A DNA stretch of 64,000 nt from Brevundimonas sp. SGAir0440 (GCF_005484585.1 NZ_CP039435.1:3089532-3153531); one strand, 5' to 3'; numbered from the stretch's first letter, positions 53,143-62,915 are shown. Made by a program: numbers and translations. The notes: generated by a model from the letters alone, not told the origin.

Positions 53143-53846
53143 GTATCGCACCGAAACGCGTCTGGGTCACCCGCGCCGAACCGGGCGCCGCGCGCACCGC
53201 CGCCCGCCTGCGCGACATGGGGTTCGAGCCGATCGTCGCGCCCCTGCTGGCGATCAAGAATCTGACCCCGCCCGTTCCTAATCTAGCGTCGTTCGCCGCC
53301 CTTACCTTCACCAGCATCAACGGCGTTGCCGCCTTCGCCGCCCTAACGCCCCGTCGCCATCTGCCGGTCTTTGCCGTCGGCGATGCGACCGCACAGGCCG
53401 CCCATGATGCAGGGTTCGCGAATGTCCGCTCCGCTTCCGGCGACATTCAGGCCCTCGCCCGTCTGATCGCCGGCGCCATCGCCGACGCCGATGTCCTGGT
53501 CCCTCAAGCGGAAACCCCCGCCGGCGATTTCACCGCCGCTCTCAACGCCGCCCGCGCCCGCAACGTGTCGATCCAGTCGCTGACGGTCTATCGCGCCATC
53601 GAAACGTCAGCCGAAGCGCCCGCGCTGTTCGACGCCGTTCTGATCCACTCCCCCCGCGCCGGACACGCCCTCGCCAAGCGTGGTCACGACGTCCTGGCGC
53701 ACGCGGTCCTCGCCTGCATCTCTCCCGCCGCCGCCGCCCCGCTCGTCGCGCTCGGCCTGACGCCCGTTGTGGCAAAATCGCCCGACGAGACCTCATTGCT
53801 CACGATCTTGAACACTGCGCTTGGCAAGCGCGATCCGGCCGTATAA
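53139..53846 (+). CDS. hemD: uroporphyrinogen-III synthase
   Basis: A 235-residue protein, weakly conserved as usual for HemD. It has VWVTRAEPGAARTAARL at the start, FTSINGVAAFAAL (the S-x-N-G/A pattern), VFAVGDATAQAA and a second lobe with VYRAIETS. It closes and inverts ring D of the linear tetrapyrrole made by HemC. ATG overlaps the hemC stop. tRNA-Thr follows 41 bases later. Confidence 0.88.
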   Translation: MSIAPKRVWVTRAEPGAARTAARLRDMGFEPIVAPLLAIKNLTPPVPNLASFAALTFTSINGVAAFAALTPRRHLPVFAVGDATAQAAHDAGFANVRSASGDIQALARLIAGAIADADVLVPQAETPAGDFTAALNAARARNVSIQSLTVYRAIETSAEAPALFDAVLIHSPRAGHALAKRGHDVLAHAVLACISPAAAAPLVALGLTPVVAKSPDETSLLTILNTALGKRDPAV

Positions 53847-53887
53847 AGACCCCGTCTCGCGCGGACACCTTCGTCCGTTGCAACCGG

Positions 53888-53963
53888 GCCGCTTTAGCTC
53901 AGCCGGTAGAGCACATCATTCGTAATGATGGGGTCAGGTGTTCGAGTCACCTAAGCGGCACCA
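53888..53963 (+). tRNA. tRNA-Thr(CGT)
   Basis: A 76-base cloverleaf with encoded CCA. Acceptor GCCGCTT/AAGCGGC, anticodon stem CATCA/TGATG, loop TTCGTAA with anticodon CGT at 53921-53923, T-loop TTCGAGT. A TATAAA element at 53842-53847 might be its -10. Confidence 0.95.
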
Positions 53964-54134
53964 CGTCTCCGAGCGCGATTCGCGCGGGAGGCGGCGTATG
54001 AAGCGCCGAAATATATCCTCAAGGTTGAATCGTCAGCTATAGCGCACGTAGCAATCCCTAGCTGAGCAGCTTTGGCTTGACGGGATCGGTGTTTTGGGGC
54101 CATGGCGCCGCATTATCTATGCCCGCAGGCCGAC

Positions 54135-54488
54135 ATGAACGACGCAGTTGATCCCGTAGACATCGCCATCGGCGGACGTATCCGTACCCGTCGTGAGGAA
54201 CTGCGTATCACTCAGGCGCAGTTGGCCGCCGGCGCAGGCGTGACCTTCCAGCAGATCCAGAAGTACGAGCGGGGCGTCAACCGCGTCTCGGCCGCCCGCC
54301 TGCTGCAGATCGCCTCGGTGTTGAAATCGACCGGCGCAGCCCTGCTGGGCGAACTGGAAACGGCCGAGGGCGACGAGCTGGCCCTGGCCGCACCCGGCGT
54401 CGCCGAACTGCTGGCGGCCTTCCGCGGCATCAAGGACGCCGCCCAGCGCGACGCCCTTCTGACCGTGGCCAAGGGCCTGCGCGGCTGA
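54135..54488 (+). CDS. XRE-family helix-turn-helix regulator
   Basis: A 117-residue protein with an HTH_3 domain (GGRIRTRREELRITQAQLAA, then VTFQQIQKYERGVNRVSAAR) and a helical C-terminus (LLAAFRGIKDAAQRDALLTV). This layout is common in Caulobacterales and Rhizobiales. ATG 54135 gives the usual N-terminal length; ATG 54102 would add 11 residues. Target unknown. Convergent with the following operon. Confidence 0.85.
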   Translation: MNDAVDPVDIAIGGRIRTRREELRITQAQLAAGAGVTFQQIQKYERGVNRVSAARLLQIASVLKSTGAALLGELETAEGDELALAAPGVAELLAAFRGIKDAAQRDALLTVAKGLRG

Positions 54489-54857
54489 TCAGGCCCGGTT
54501 GCTGGCGCTTTTCAGCAACTGCTCAACCTCATCGCGATGGTCGGCTCCGTCGAGAGCCGCGCCTGCCAACCACGACTGGATGGCGTCCAGCGCACGCGCA
54601 TCGCGACCGTCCGAGCGGCCGGCGTCGGACAGGCTCTGGCGGATGATCTCGATCATGCAGACCGCTTCGACGGCCGAGGTCGGGGCGTGATCGAGAAGCG
54701 TGGTTTCCGCCGCTTCCATCGGCGCCAAATCCAGTTCGACGAGCAGGTTCTCGCCGCTGGCGGACAGCGATGACGATCCGACCTGTTTCGCCAGATTGGC
54801 CGTTTCCAGCCACAAGCGGAAAAGCGGCATAAAGGCGGGGGTGGTTTGGGTGTTCAT
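54489..54857 (-). CDS. hypothetical protein, last gene of the LuxR-anchor operon
   Basis: A 122-residue, mostly helical acidic protein (LFRLWLETANLAKQVGSSSL, VEAVCMIEIIRQSLSDAGRS). No known domain. Its start follows the stop of the membrane-protein gene by five bases, so it is very probably co-transcribed with it. Phasin-like amphipathic helices are possible but not demonstrated. Confidence 0.6.
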   Translation of the reverse strand: MNTQTTPAFMPLFRLWLETANLAKQVGSSSLSASGENLLVELDLAPMEAAETTLLDHAPTSAVEAVCMIEIIRQSLSDAGRSDGRDARALDAIQSWLAGAALDGADHRDEVEQLLKSASNRA

Positions 54858-54862
54858 GACAT

Positions 54863-55336
54863 TCAGACTTTCTGCAGCGCCCGGATCGATCCGGGCGCTG
54901 ATTTGGGACGGGCGTAGGGGGCGCATTGGGCCTCCCAGACGCCGAAGAGGGCGAGGAGCAGGAGCTCGAACCAGACGACCATTCGGGTCGATACGATCGA
55001 CCACAGCAGAGCGTCGGAACCGGCGATGCCGGCCAGATGGGTCGAGACCGCGATGAGCTGGGCGCCGGCGGCGAGAAGCAGCCACCATCGGTCGTAACGG
55101 AGCGCCAGACCGACCAGCAGACAGAACATGGACACCGACAGGATCGCCACCCCCCACCGGAAATGCCCGATGAACAGGTGATCGACCAATGGCGTGCCCC
55201 AGTTGAGGACGACCAGTGCGACCAAGGCGATCCGCTCCGGCATACGACCCTTCCAAAGCAGAAGGGCCATGACGCCGTAGGTCAGGCACATCAGAAACAA
55301 GGACAGCGGCGACCCCATTCCGACGGCCGCGATCAA
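54863..55336 (-). CDS. polytopic membrane protein of unknown function
   Basis: A 157-residue protein with about five transmembrane helices, including LSLFLMCLTYGVMALLLW, IALVALVVLNWGTPLVDH and WLLLAAGAQLIAVSTH. The TTG start overlaps the previous gene's stop; an ATG six codons later (55318) is an alternative. A perfect 26-bp palindrome lies in its last codons. No family recognised. Neighbours suggest joint function with the anchored LuxR-type regulator. Confidence 0.6.
   Translation of the reverse strand: MIAAVGMGSPLSLFLMCLTYGVMALLLWKGRMPERIALVALVVLNWGTPLVDHLFIGHFRWGVAILSVSMFCLLVGLALRYDRWWLLLAAGAQLIAVSTHLAGIAGSDALLWSIVSTRMVVWFELLLLALFGVWEAQCAPYARPKSAPGSIRALQKV
54875..54900. repeat. perfect 26-bp palindrome inside a gene end
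   Basis: A self-complementary sequence of 26 bases with no loop, centred on ATCGAT at 54885-54890, inside the C-terminal codons of the membrane-protein gene. It may act as an attenuator or binding site before the last gene of the operon. Confidence 0.7.
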
Positions 55337-55671
55337 GCGGCGACGGCAAGAACCGGGGCGAACCCAGTGGGTTTGACTGTCTTGTCTTCGTGCGCGCCGT
55401 CCATATGCCAGCCGACCTGATGGTCGTCGGCGACCTGGGCCAGTTCGGAGTGACTGGCGATGACGGCGCCACGAACCTCGGCCAGTTGGCTTAGGCCGCG
55501 CACCATATTGGCCAGCGCTTCCTGTCCAACTTCCGCCGCCAGGCGCGCCTCGACTCGGCCCTCCAACGCGGTCTGAACTAAGCGGCTGATCTCGATCATC
55601 GCCTGATCGACGGCGTGTTCTGCGGTTCTGACCTGCCGCGCCACGCGGCCGCCGACGTGCATGTTCTTCAT
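55333..55671 (-). CDS. hypothetical helical protein
   Basis: A 112-residue protein, helical from about residue 5 to 80 (VDQAMIEISRLVQTALEGRV), with a His/Asp-containing C-terminal part (HQVGWHMDGAHED). A strong AAGGAAGG ribosome site precedes it. It is the second gene of the operon, 27 bases after the LuxR-type gene. Not recognised. Confidence 0.65.
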   Translation of the reverse strand: MKNMHVGGRVARQVRTAEHAVDQAMIEISRLVQTALEGRVEARLAAEVGQEALANMVRGLSQLAEVRGAVIASHSELAQVADDHQVGWHMDGAHEDKTVKPTGFAPVLAVAA

Positions 55672-55698
55672 TGGCTCACCTTCCTTTAAGCCGTTTGG

Positions 55699-56145
55699 TC
55701 AGCGCATTTCAGCGGGAGCAAGCCGGTCGAAAAGGGATGGAATTACCATGCCCGCCGTCACGATCCCGATGGCGAACACAAGGGCGATGGCGGCCCCGGC
55801 GACGATGATCCCCACTCTCGCCAAAGCGCCCCGAGGAGGCGCAGGCAGAAGCCAGGAAGTCGTTGGGTCGGAAACCGCATCGTCCGACTGTTCGGCCGAC
55901 GTGGGATCATTGAGCGTATGGGCGCCGGTGTCGGGAATGAGTATCGACGCCTCTGAGTAGCCAATACTCAGTCGCCGGGCCGCCAGTTTGCGGTCCGAAA
56001 CGCCCAGCTTCGCGTAGGCGCGATGCAGGTGATTGCCGACCGTGCGCGGCGAGATGCGCAGGCGCGCTGCGATTTCCTTGTCCTCCAGACCTTGGCCGGC
56101 CAGGCGGACGCATTCGCTTTCTCTCGTCGTCAGGCCATCTGGCAT
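55699..56145 (-). CDS. LuxR-type HTH protein with C-terminal membrane anchor
   Basis: A 148-residue protein. An N-terminal LuxR/GerE HTH (residues 4-60, LTTRESECVRLAGQGLEDKE) is followed by an acidic linker and one transmembrane helix (about 108-131, GIIVAGAAIALVFAIGIVTA). The DNA-binding domain would stay in the cytoplasm, tethered to the membrane. There is no receiver or autoinducer domain. A good AGGGGG site precedes the ATG. First gene of a four-gene unit of unknown purpose. Confidence 0.82.
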   Translation of the reverse strand: MPDGLTTRESECVRLAGQGLEDKEIAARLRISPRTVGNHLHRAYAKLGVSDRKLAARRLSIGYSEASILIPDTGAHTLNDPTSAEQSDDAVSDPTTSWLLPAPPRGALARVGIIVAGAAIALVFAIGIVTAGMVIPSLFDRLAPAEMR

Positions 56146-56251
56146 GGGGACCCCCTGACGCTTGTTTACCCCAAAATGAGGGGGAGTCAGCCGATATGCT
56201 TACGTCGCGAAGCAGTTTCTGCAGGCTGTGCGCTGCGTCAGATCACTTGAA

Positions 56252-56273
56252 CATATAAGCATATCTTTATATG
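56252..56273. promoter_or_regulatory. AT-rich inverted repeat upstream of metK
   Basis: CATATAA, 8 bases, TTATATG, 31 bases before the metK start and in sharp contrast to the GC-rich surroundings. It resembles operators of ArsR-family regulators that sense S-adenosyl-methionine or -homocysteine in Proteobacteria (assignment by recall, not tested). Confidence 0.6.
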
Positions 56274-56304
56274 CCTGTCGGTCTGACACTGACAGGAGCC
56301 TCTC

Positions 56305-57510
<1,206 letters not shown>

Positions 57511-57514
57511 GGCT

Positions 57515-58783
57515 TCAAGCGGCCTGATCGATGGTCAGGCCGCGCACGCCCGCCAGATTGGCGTCGGTCAGGTCGGCCTGACGGGTTTGGGCGCCGTGCA
57601 GCGTTGCACGGCCTAGATCGGCGCCGGCCAGGACGGCGCGCTTCAGGTCGGCGCCCGACAGGTCCGCGCCGCGGAGCACGGCGCCCGTCAGATCGGCCGG
57701 CATCAGCCGATCGGCGGCGATCAGAAGCGGCCCCAGTTGCGCCTCGCGCATGTCCGCTCCGTTCAGCCGCGCGCCTCGCAGACGCGCGCCGCGGAGGTCG
57801 GCGCGCCGCAGTTTGGCCGAGCGCAGGTCGGCGTTGTCGAGTTGGGCGCCCTGCAACTGCACCCCCTCCATATCCAGGCCGTAGAAGACCGCGCCCTTGG
57901 CCGACAGGGCGGTCAGGTTCAGGCCCGTGATCGACTTCAGCGGACGCAGGTCGACGCCGTTGAAGACCGACGGTTGCCCCTCCGCGCCGCCGGTCTCGCA
58001 CCAGCGCGCATGTTCGCGCAGCATCTCGGCGGCGGGCATCTTTTCCACGGATTCGCAGGAGGACTTGTTGTCGGTCAGGGCGCCCTGCATATCGGCGCCG
58101 TCGGCGCGCCACATGGTCGTCTTGCAGCCCACCAAGATTGCGTCGCGCAGGTCCGCGCCCGACAGGTCCGCTCCTGACAGATCGGCGCCGGCGAGATCGG
58201 CCCCGCGGAAATCCGCCTGCTTCAGATTGGCCCGCACAAGCTTGCAGTCCTTCATCACCGCGCCGGAGAAGTCGGCCTTCACAGCGATGACGCCGGCCAT
58301 CTTGGAGCGTTGAAGATTGGCGCCGGCCAGGCAGGCGCCGCTGGCCTCGGTCTCGTCGCGGTGGCGCGGTTCGATGACCTTGAAACCCAATCGGGCGTCG
58401 GCGGCGGCGATGGTGCCCTCGCGCAGATCGGCCTCGAACAGATCGGCGCCCGACAGGTCCGCCCCGCGCAGACAGGCGCCGCGCAGATCAGAGCGGCGCA
58501 GACTGGCCTCGGCCAGGATCGCATCCTGCATGTCCGCGCCGAAGAAGTTGGCGTTGTCCAGCTTGGCCCCGGTCAGATCGCAGCCTTCCAGACAGGCGGC
58601 GGCGAAATCGGCGTCGGCCAGATTGCGGCCCTTCAGGCTGAGGCCCGACAAGTCCATCCAGGCGAAGACGGCGCGCGCGCCGCCGGGTCGGGCCTGGAAC
58701 AGCCGATCGTGCCGGGCGCAGATGACGTCCAGCTCCGCCTGCGTCAGGCGCTTTCTCACGAGGGGTTCAGCGGCGAGGGCCAT
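57515..58783 (-). CDS. pentapeptide-repeat protein
   Basis: A 422-residue protein almost entirely built of A(D/N)LxX repeats (e.g. LRGADLSGADLFEADL, LAGADLSGADLSGADL), which fold as a right-handed quadrilateral beta helix. A less regular stretch at about 230-275 (VGCKTTMWRADGADM ... HARWCETGGAEGQ) breaks it into two blocks. Some relatives mimic DNA and protect gyrase; nothing here shows that. It is convergent with metK, four bases apart. Confidence 0.9.
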   Translation of the reverse strand: MALAAEPLVRKRLTQAELDVICARHDRLFQARPGGARAVFAWMDLSGLSLKGRNLADADFAAACLEGCDLTGAKLDNANFFGADMQDAILAEASLRRSDLRGACLRGADLSGADLFEADLREGTIAAADARLGFKVIEPRHRDETEASGACLAGANLQRSKMAGVIAVKADFSGAVMKDCKLVRANLKQADFRGADLAGADLSGADLSGADLRDAILVGCKTTMWRADGADMQGALTDNKSSCESVEKMPAAEMLREHARWCETGGAEGQPSVFNGVDLRPLKSITGLNLTALSAKGAVFYGLDMEGVQLQGAQLDNADLRSAKLRRADLRGARLRGARLNGADMREAQLGPLLIAADRLMPADLTGAVLRGADLSGADLKRAVLAGADLGRATLHGAQTRQADLTDANLAGVRGLTIDQAA

Positions 58784-58835
58784 CAGGGCACATTACGCGC
58801 CCTGACTTAAGAAACCTTTGAACGGCGAAGCCGCC

Positions 58836-59465
58836 TTAGACGGTCAGCAGCCCCTGGGCCTGAAGGGCTTCGGCCAACTCGCCCGGCCCGGTCCACAGCC
58901 GCGTGTAACCGGCTTCGCCCAGCCGCTTCAGCTCGGTGACCAGATCGGCCTTGGGCGAGGCGACGAACCGGCCGTCGAAGCCCGAGCCATCCTCGCTGAT
59001 GCGCACCATCGGGCGGCCGGTTTCCAGCCGGTGCAGGAAGCCTTCGCACAGGGCCGCGCCCTCTTCGCACATCAGCCCGGTCTCGACCGTCAGCCCTTGG
59101 GCGCGCAGCCGCTCGGTGCCGCGCCCGGCTGCGAACGGCGACGGGTCCATACAGGCGATCACCACCCGCGCCACGCCCGCCTCGGTCAGGAAGTGGGCGC
59201 AGGACTTGCGGCCCGACGACCGCGCGCCGCAGGGTTCCAGCGTGACATAGACGGTCGAGCCCACGACATCCGCGCCGGCGGCGGGCACGGCCTGCTCCTC
59301 GGCATGGGGACGACCGCCCGGCGCGGTGGCGGCCTGGGCGATGACCCGGCCGTCCTTGACGATGACGCAGCCGACCGCCGGATTGGGCCAGGTCTCGCCC
59401 ATCCGGCCGGTCGCCAGGGCGATCGCCTGAGCCATGAAGGCCTGGTCGGCTTCGCTCCAGCTCAT
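58836..59465 (-). CDS. RibD-like pyrimidine deaminase, reductase domain missing
   Basis: A 209-residue protein with the cytidine-deaminase-type zinc site of riboflavin enzyme RibD: PHAEEQAVPAAG (His, Glu) and TLEPCGARSSGRKSC (two Cys). Full RibD is about 360 residues with a C-terminal reductase; here only about 50 residues follow. Standard RibD has 'H-A-E-V/A-x-A' and a slightly different loop. It could supply the deaminase step of riboflavin synthesis, with a separate reductase elsewhere, or act on other pyrimidines. ATGA overlap with gpmA. Confidence 0.78.
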   Translation of the reverse strand: MSWSEADQAFMAQAIALATGRMGETWPNPAVGCVIVKDGRVIAQAATAPGGRPHAEEQAVPAAGADVVGSTVYVTLEPCGARSSGRKSCAHFLTEAGVARVVIACMDPSPFAAGRGTERLRAQGLTVETGLMCEEGAALCEGFLHRLETGRPMVRISEDGSGFDGRFVASPKADLVTELKRLGEAGYTRLWTGPGELAEALQAQGLLTV

Positions 59466-60175
59466 GATGCGGTCGGCAATGCCTCGGCGCGAGCGGCGTC
59501 GAGGTAGCGGGCGGCGGTGGGCTTCAGATTTGCGTCCAGATCGATCTCCAGCGGATTGCCCGTCGGGATTTCGACGCCGACGATCTGATCGTCCGGCACG
59601 TTGAACAGCAGTTTGACGATGGCGCGCAGGGAGTTGCCGTGGGCGGCGATCAGCACGTCCTCGCCCGCCTTCAGGCGCGGCGCGATCTCGGCGTCCCAAT
59701 AGGGCTTCACCCGGTCCAGGGTGGTCTTCAGGCTTTCGGTGTCGGGAATGGCCTTGCCGGCATAGCGGGGGTCGGCGGTGAAATCGAACTCGCCGCCGGG
59801 CGCTAGCGGGGGCGGCGGCACATCATAGCTGCGGCGCCAGATCTTGACCTGGTCTTCGCCGTGTTTCTGGGCCGTCTCGGCCTTGTTCAGGCCCGTCAGA
59901 CCGCCGTAGTGGCGCTCGTTCAGCCGCCAGTCCTCGATAACCGGCACATCGGTCAGGCCGGCCGCCTGCAACGCCAGGGCGCCGGTGCGTTGGGCGCGCG
60001 TCAGGACCGAGGTGAACATCACCGCCGGTTTGAACCCGGCCTCGGCGATCAGTTCGCCGCCGCGACGCGCCTGGGCCTCCCCCTCCGCCGTCAGATCGAC
60101 ATCGACCCAGCCGGTGAAGCGGTTCTCGAGGTTCCACTGGCTCTGGCCGTGGCGGAGCAGGATCAGGCGCGGCAT
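59462..60175 (-). CDS. gpmA: 2,3-bisphosphoglycerate-dependent phosphoglycerate mutase
   Basis: A 237-residue mutase: LILLRHGQSQWNLENRFTGW with the phospho-histidine, NERHYGGLTGLNKAETA, and AHGNSLRAIVKLL with the second active-site His. It interconverts 3- and 2-phosphoglycerate in glycolysis/gluconeogenesis. Coupled to the RibD-like gene by a four-base overlap. Confidence 0.95.
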   Translation of the reverse strand: MPRLILLRHGQSQWNLENRFTGWVDVDLTAEGEAQARRGGELIAEAGFKPAVMFTSVLTRAQRTGALALQAAGLTDVPVIEDWRLNERHYGGLTGLNKAETAQKHGEDQVKIWRRSYDVPPPPLAPGGEFDFTADPRYAGKAIPDTESLKTTLDRVKPYWDAEIAPRLKAGEDVLIAAHGNSLRAIVKLLFNVPDDQIVGVEIPTGNPLEIDLDANLKPTAARYLDAARAEALPTAS

Positions 60176-60292
60176 TCGGTCGGTCCTTCGAAATACGGCC
60201 TTTCGGGGTAGGACGCCCTCCGAAGTCGGTCAAGGCTCGCGGGCCGCGCCATTGCTTGTCGCGTCGCGCAGGTCGGGGTAACGGTCGGATCG

Positions 60293-60370
60293 ATGTCCGA
60301 CCGTCTTTTCTTTCCCCTGGCGCTCGCCGCCGCCGTCGTGATGATCGCCCTGGCGACCGTCTGGCCCTGA
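60293..60370 (+). CDS. very small membrane protein
   Basis: A 25-residue ORF, MSDRLFFPLALAAAVVMIAL plus five residues, a single hydrophobic helix with a charged start, ending five bases before the convergent TonB-receptor stop. Its ribosome site is weak (GGAT). Similar tiny membrane proteins are common in this order but rarely annotated. Confidence 0.4.
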   Translation: MSDRLFFPLALAAAVVMIALATVWP

Positions 60371-60374
60371 TCCT

Positions 60375-62915
60375 CTAGAAAAGGATCTTGCGCAGGTTGA
60401 TGCGGAAGACGCGCCCCTGCGGGTCCAGATAGTCGCGCTGATAGTTGACCGGCGTCTGACCGTCGCTGCTGGTCACCGAGACGCGGTCGTCGAAGATGTT
60501 CTGCACGCCGAAGCCGATCCGCGTGCCCTTCAGGAACGGGAAGCGCTCGACCCATGACGTACGTTGGGTCAGGTCGGCGAAGGCGAACAGATTGACGGTT
60601 GTCCGGCCCGAGAAGTCCAGATCGGGCGAGCCCAGCGCGTCGCCATTGACCGTCGTGCCCGAGCGCCAGTTGGCGTTGACGAAGGCGCCCACGCCGTTTC
60701 TGGAAAGGCCGGTTTGAAGCTGGACCTCATGGCGCGACTGACCGCCCGAGCCGGAGATGGAATCGCCGTCCAGAAGATCCAGCGGCGCAAGACCGTCGCG
60801 AATGGTGACCTCGTCCTGAACACGCCAGGTGTGGGTTAGCGACAGGTTGAAGATCCCTTGGCCAGGCTGCATTCCCGATCCACGCCCGCCGCGCATCCGC
60901 CCGCCGCCGCCGGGGCCGCCAGGGCCGCCCGGTCCGCCCATCATCATCATGCCGCCGCCGCCAGGACCGCCGCGTCCGCCCGGCCCACGGCCGCTCGCCG
61001 CCGCCGGGTTCGGCTTGCCGAACGGGCGCGAGAAGTTGAAGCCCCACTGAACGTCCTGCTGCTCGCGCTTGAAGAAGTTCAGCGGACGGGCGTCGATGGA
61101 CACCAGATTGCCGTCCGCATCGCGAACGAACCGATCCGGCAGGGCCGCCTCAAGGTCGGGCGTGATGGCCGGGAAGCTGGAGATTTCGTTGTCCGCCTCG
61201 GTGCGGGTGTAGGCCAGGTTCAGGCGGAAATCCTTGTCCGACACCGGCTGCCAGTTCATGCCCAGCTTCAGGATGCGCCGATCCTCGGCCTGCAGATTGG
61301 GATCGCCGCCGGTGATGCGGTTGATCTCGACGGTCTGGCCGGTGCGGAAGTCAAAGACCGGCGTATTCGGCGTCGATACTGTCGGGTCGTTCAACTGCTG
61401 GACCGTCGGGGCCTTGCCCTCATCGGAATAGTTGGCGGAGAAGGACAGCCGCTCGACCGGCGACCAGTTCAGCCCGGCCCCGACCGAGGACACGCCGCCG
61501 AAGTCGGACAGTTCTTGGTAGGCCAGATTCAGATTGGCCGACAGGTCGCCGATCCTGGGCAGGATGCCGCGCTCGACGTTGGAGATCGGCAGGTCGAAGT
61601 TGGCCTGGACGCTGCCCGAGTTGCGCGACTGCGACCGATCCACGGCCACGCCCGAACGCAGGCTCTCGGAATCCAGCGATTGATAACCGGCCCCGACCTT
61701 GAAGGTCGAGGTGATGTCGCCGGCCGGCAGTTCATAGGGACGCCCGTTCAGCACCAGTTCCGCCGTCGCCGTCTGGGCCACCGAGTTGGCGGTGTCGCGC
61801 GGATTGAGGATGGCCCGGTCGGTCAGGTCGCCGAACGGATTGACCGTCAGATCGCCTGCGATCAGGGACCGCAACGCATCCGCATCGACGCCGCGTCCCG
61901 TCGTGGTGTCGGTCTCGACGCGGCTGTATTCCCCCGTCGCCGTCCAGCGCCAGTCGCCGACATAGCCGTCAAACACCGTGCCCAATTCGGCTGTCCGGGT
62001 ATCGGTCTTGCGCGTCAGGGCGCCGGGCAGGTCCAGATAGCTAAAGAGGGTCACCTCCTGACCGGTCGGCGAAAACGGATTGGTCCCCGGCACGGTCAGC
62101 TGAACATTGGGCAGCCCTTGGTAGCTGAAGCTGTTTGAGTCCTCCACGCTGCCGCTCAGCGTCATGCCGACCTTGTCGTTCAGGTCGTGCTTGTAGGTCC
62201 CCGACACCGAAAGCTCGTCCGTCTTGGGCAGCAGGGTGCGATAGGCGTTGGCCAGTTCGCTGTCGCCGCCCGCCGTCGTGCTGCGATCTATGTCGCGCTC
62301 GGTCTCGAACAGGGTGTTGGAGGTCGTGCCGTTGATATCGACAGACCAGCGGTCCGAGCCGGCGATGCGCAGGACGTTGTTCTCGCTGGCGGTGGTCGTG
62401 CGACCGCCCTGCTCGGGTCGGCTGACGTTGACGGAGGCCGTCAGGGACTTGAAGTCCGCCTTCAGCACGATGTTCACCACCCGCTGATTGGCGCTGTAAC
62501 CATAGGACAGCGCGGTCTCTTCCGGCAGGACGTCGAACCTGTCGATGGCCTCGGGCGGAATGCCGCGGATCTCGCGGAAGCCCGAGATACGCCGTCCGTT
62601 GACCAGGAAGACCGGAGAGCCGCCGCGCGCACTGCGGGTCTGGGCCTCCAGAAGGGTGATCAATTCGCCGATGTTGGTGGCGCCGAACGCCTGGATCTGG
62701 GCGGTGTCGTAAGAGACGATCGGTTCCTGCCCGCCCAAGGCCACCCCGCGCCGCGCCGCCGTCACCTCCACGTCCGGCAAAACGACCGTCGGCTCCTCCT
62801 GCTGGACCTGCGCCTGCGCTTCTACGGGTTGAGCCTCTGTGGTTTGGGCCTGAGCAGGCTGGACGACACCGGCGGCGGGGGCCAGCGCAAGCAGGAGAAG
62901 CGCGGTCTGGGTCAT
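60375..62915 (-). CDS. TonB-dependent outer membrane receptor with Gly/Met-rich loop
   Basis: An 846-residue receptor. Signal peptide (residues 1-24), an Ala/Gln/Pro-rich spacer, plug domain (VTAARRGVALGG ... GPPVFLVNGRRIS-type region, here SPVFLVNGRRISGF) and a large beta barrel ending in F (NLRKILF). It resembles the Caulobacterales/Sphingomonadales receptors of unknown ligand. At about residues 640-680 lies a Gly/Met/Arg/Pro-rich insertion (GGPGGGGMMMMGGPGGPGG). Alone in its transcript; ligand unknown. Confidence 0.92.
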   Translation of the reverse strand: MTQTALLLLALAPAAGVVQPAQAQTTEAQPVEAQAQVQQEEPTVVLPDVEVTAARRGVALGGQEPIVSYDTAQIQAFGATNIGELITLLEAQTRSARGGSPVFLVNGRRISGFREIRGIPPEAIDRFDVLPEETALSYGYSANQRVVNIVLKADFKSLTASVNVSRPEQGGRTTTASENNVLRIAGSDRWSVDINGTTSNTLFETERDIDRSTTAGGDSELANAYRTLLPKTDELSVSGTYKHDLNDKVGMTLSGSVEDSNSFSYQGLPNVQLTVPGTNPFSPTGQEVTLFSYLDLPGALTRKTDTRTAELGTVFDGYVGDWRWTATGEYSRVETDTTTGRGVDADALRSLIAGDLTVNPFGDLTDRAILNPRDTANSVAQTATAELVLNGRPYELPAGDITSTFKVGAGYQSLDSESLRSGVAVDRSQSRNSGSVQANFDLPISNVERGILPRIGDLSANLNLAYQELSDFGGVSSVGAGLNWSPVERLSFSANYSDEGKAPTVQQLNDPTVSTPNTPVFDFRTGQTVEINRITGGDPNLQAEDRRILKLGMNWQPVSDKDFRLNLAYTRTEADNEISSFPAITPDLEAALPDRFVRDADGNLVSIDARPLNFFKREQQDVQWGFNFSRPFGKPNPAAASGRGPGGRGGPGGGGMMMMGGPGGPGGPGGGGRMRGGRGSGMQPGQGIFNLSLTHTWRVQDEVTIRDGLAPLDLLDGDSISGSGGQSRHEVQLQTGLSRNGVGAFVNANWRSGTTVNGDALGSPDLDFSGRTTVNLFAFADLTQRTSWVERFPFLKGTRIGFGVQNIFDDRVSVTSSDGQTPVNYQRDYLDPQGRVFRINLRKILF

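Noticed and set aside
56150..56304. SAM riboswitch upstream of metK
   Set aside because: No SAM-I or SAM-II core sequence or fold could be found; the AT-rich inverted repeat fits a protein operator better.
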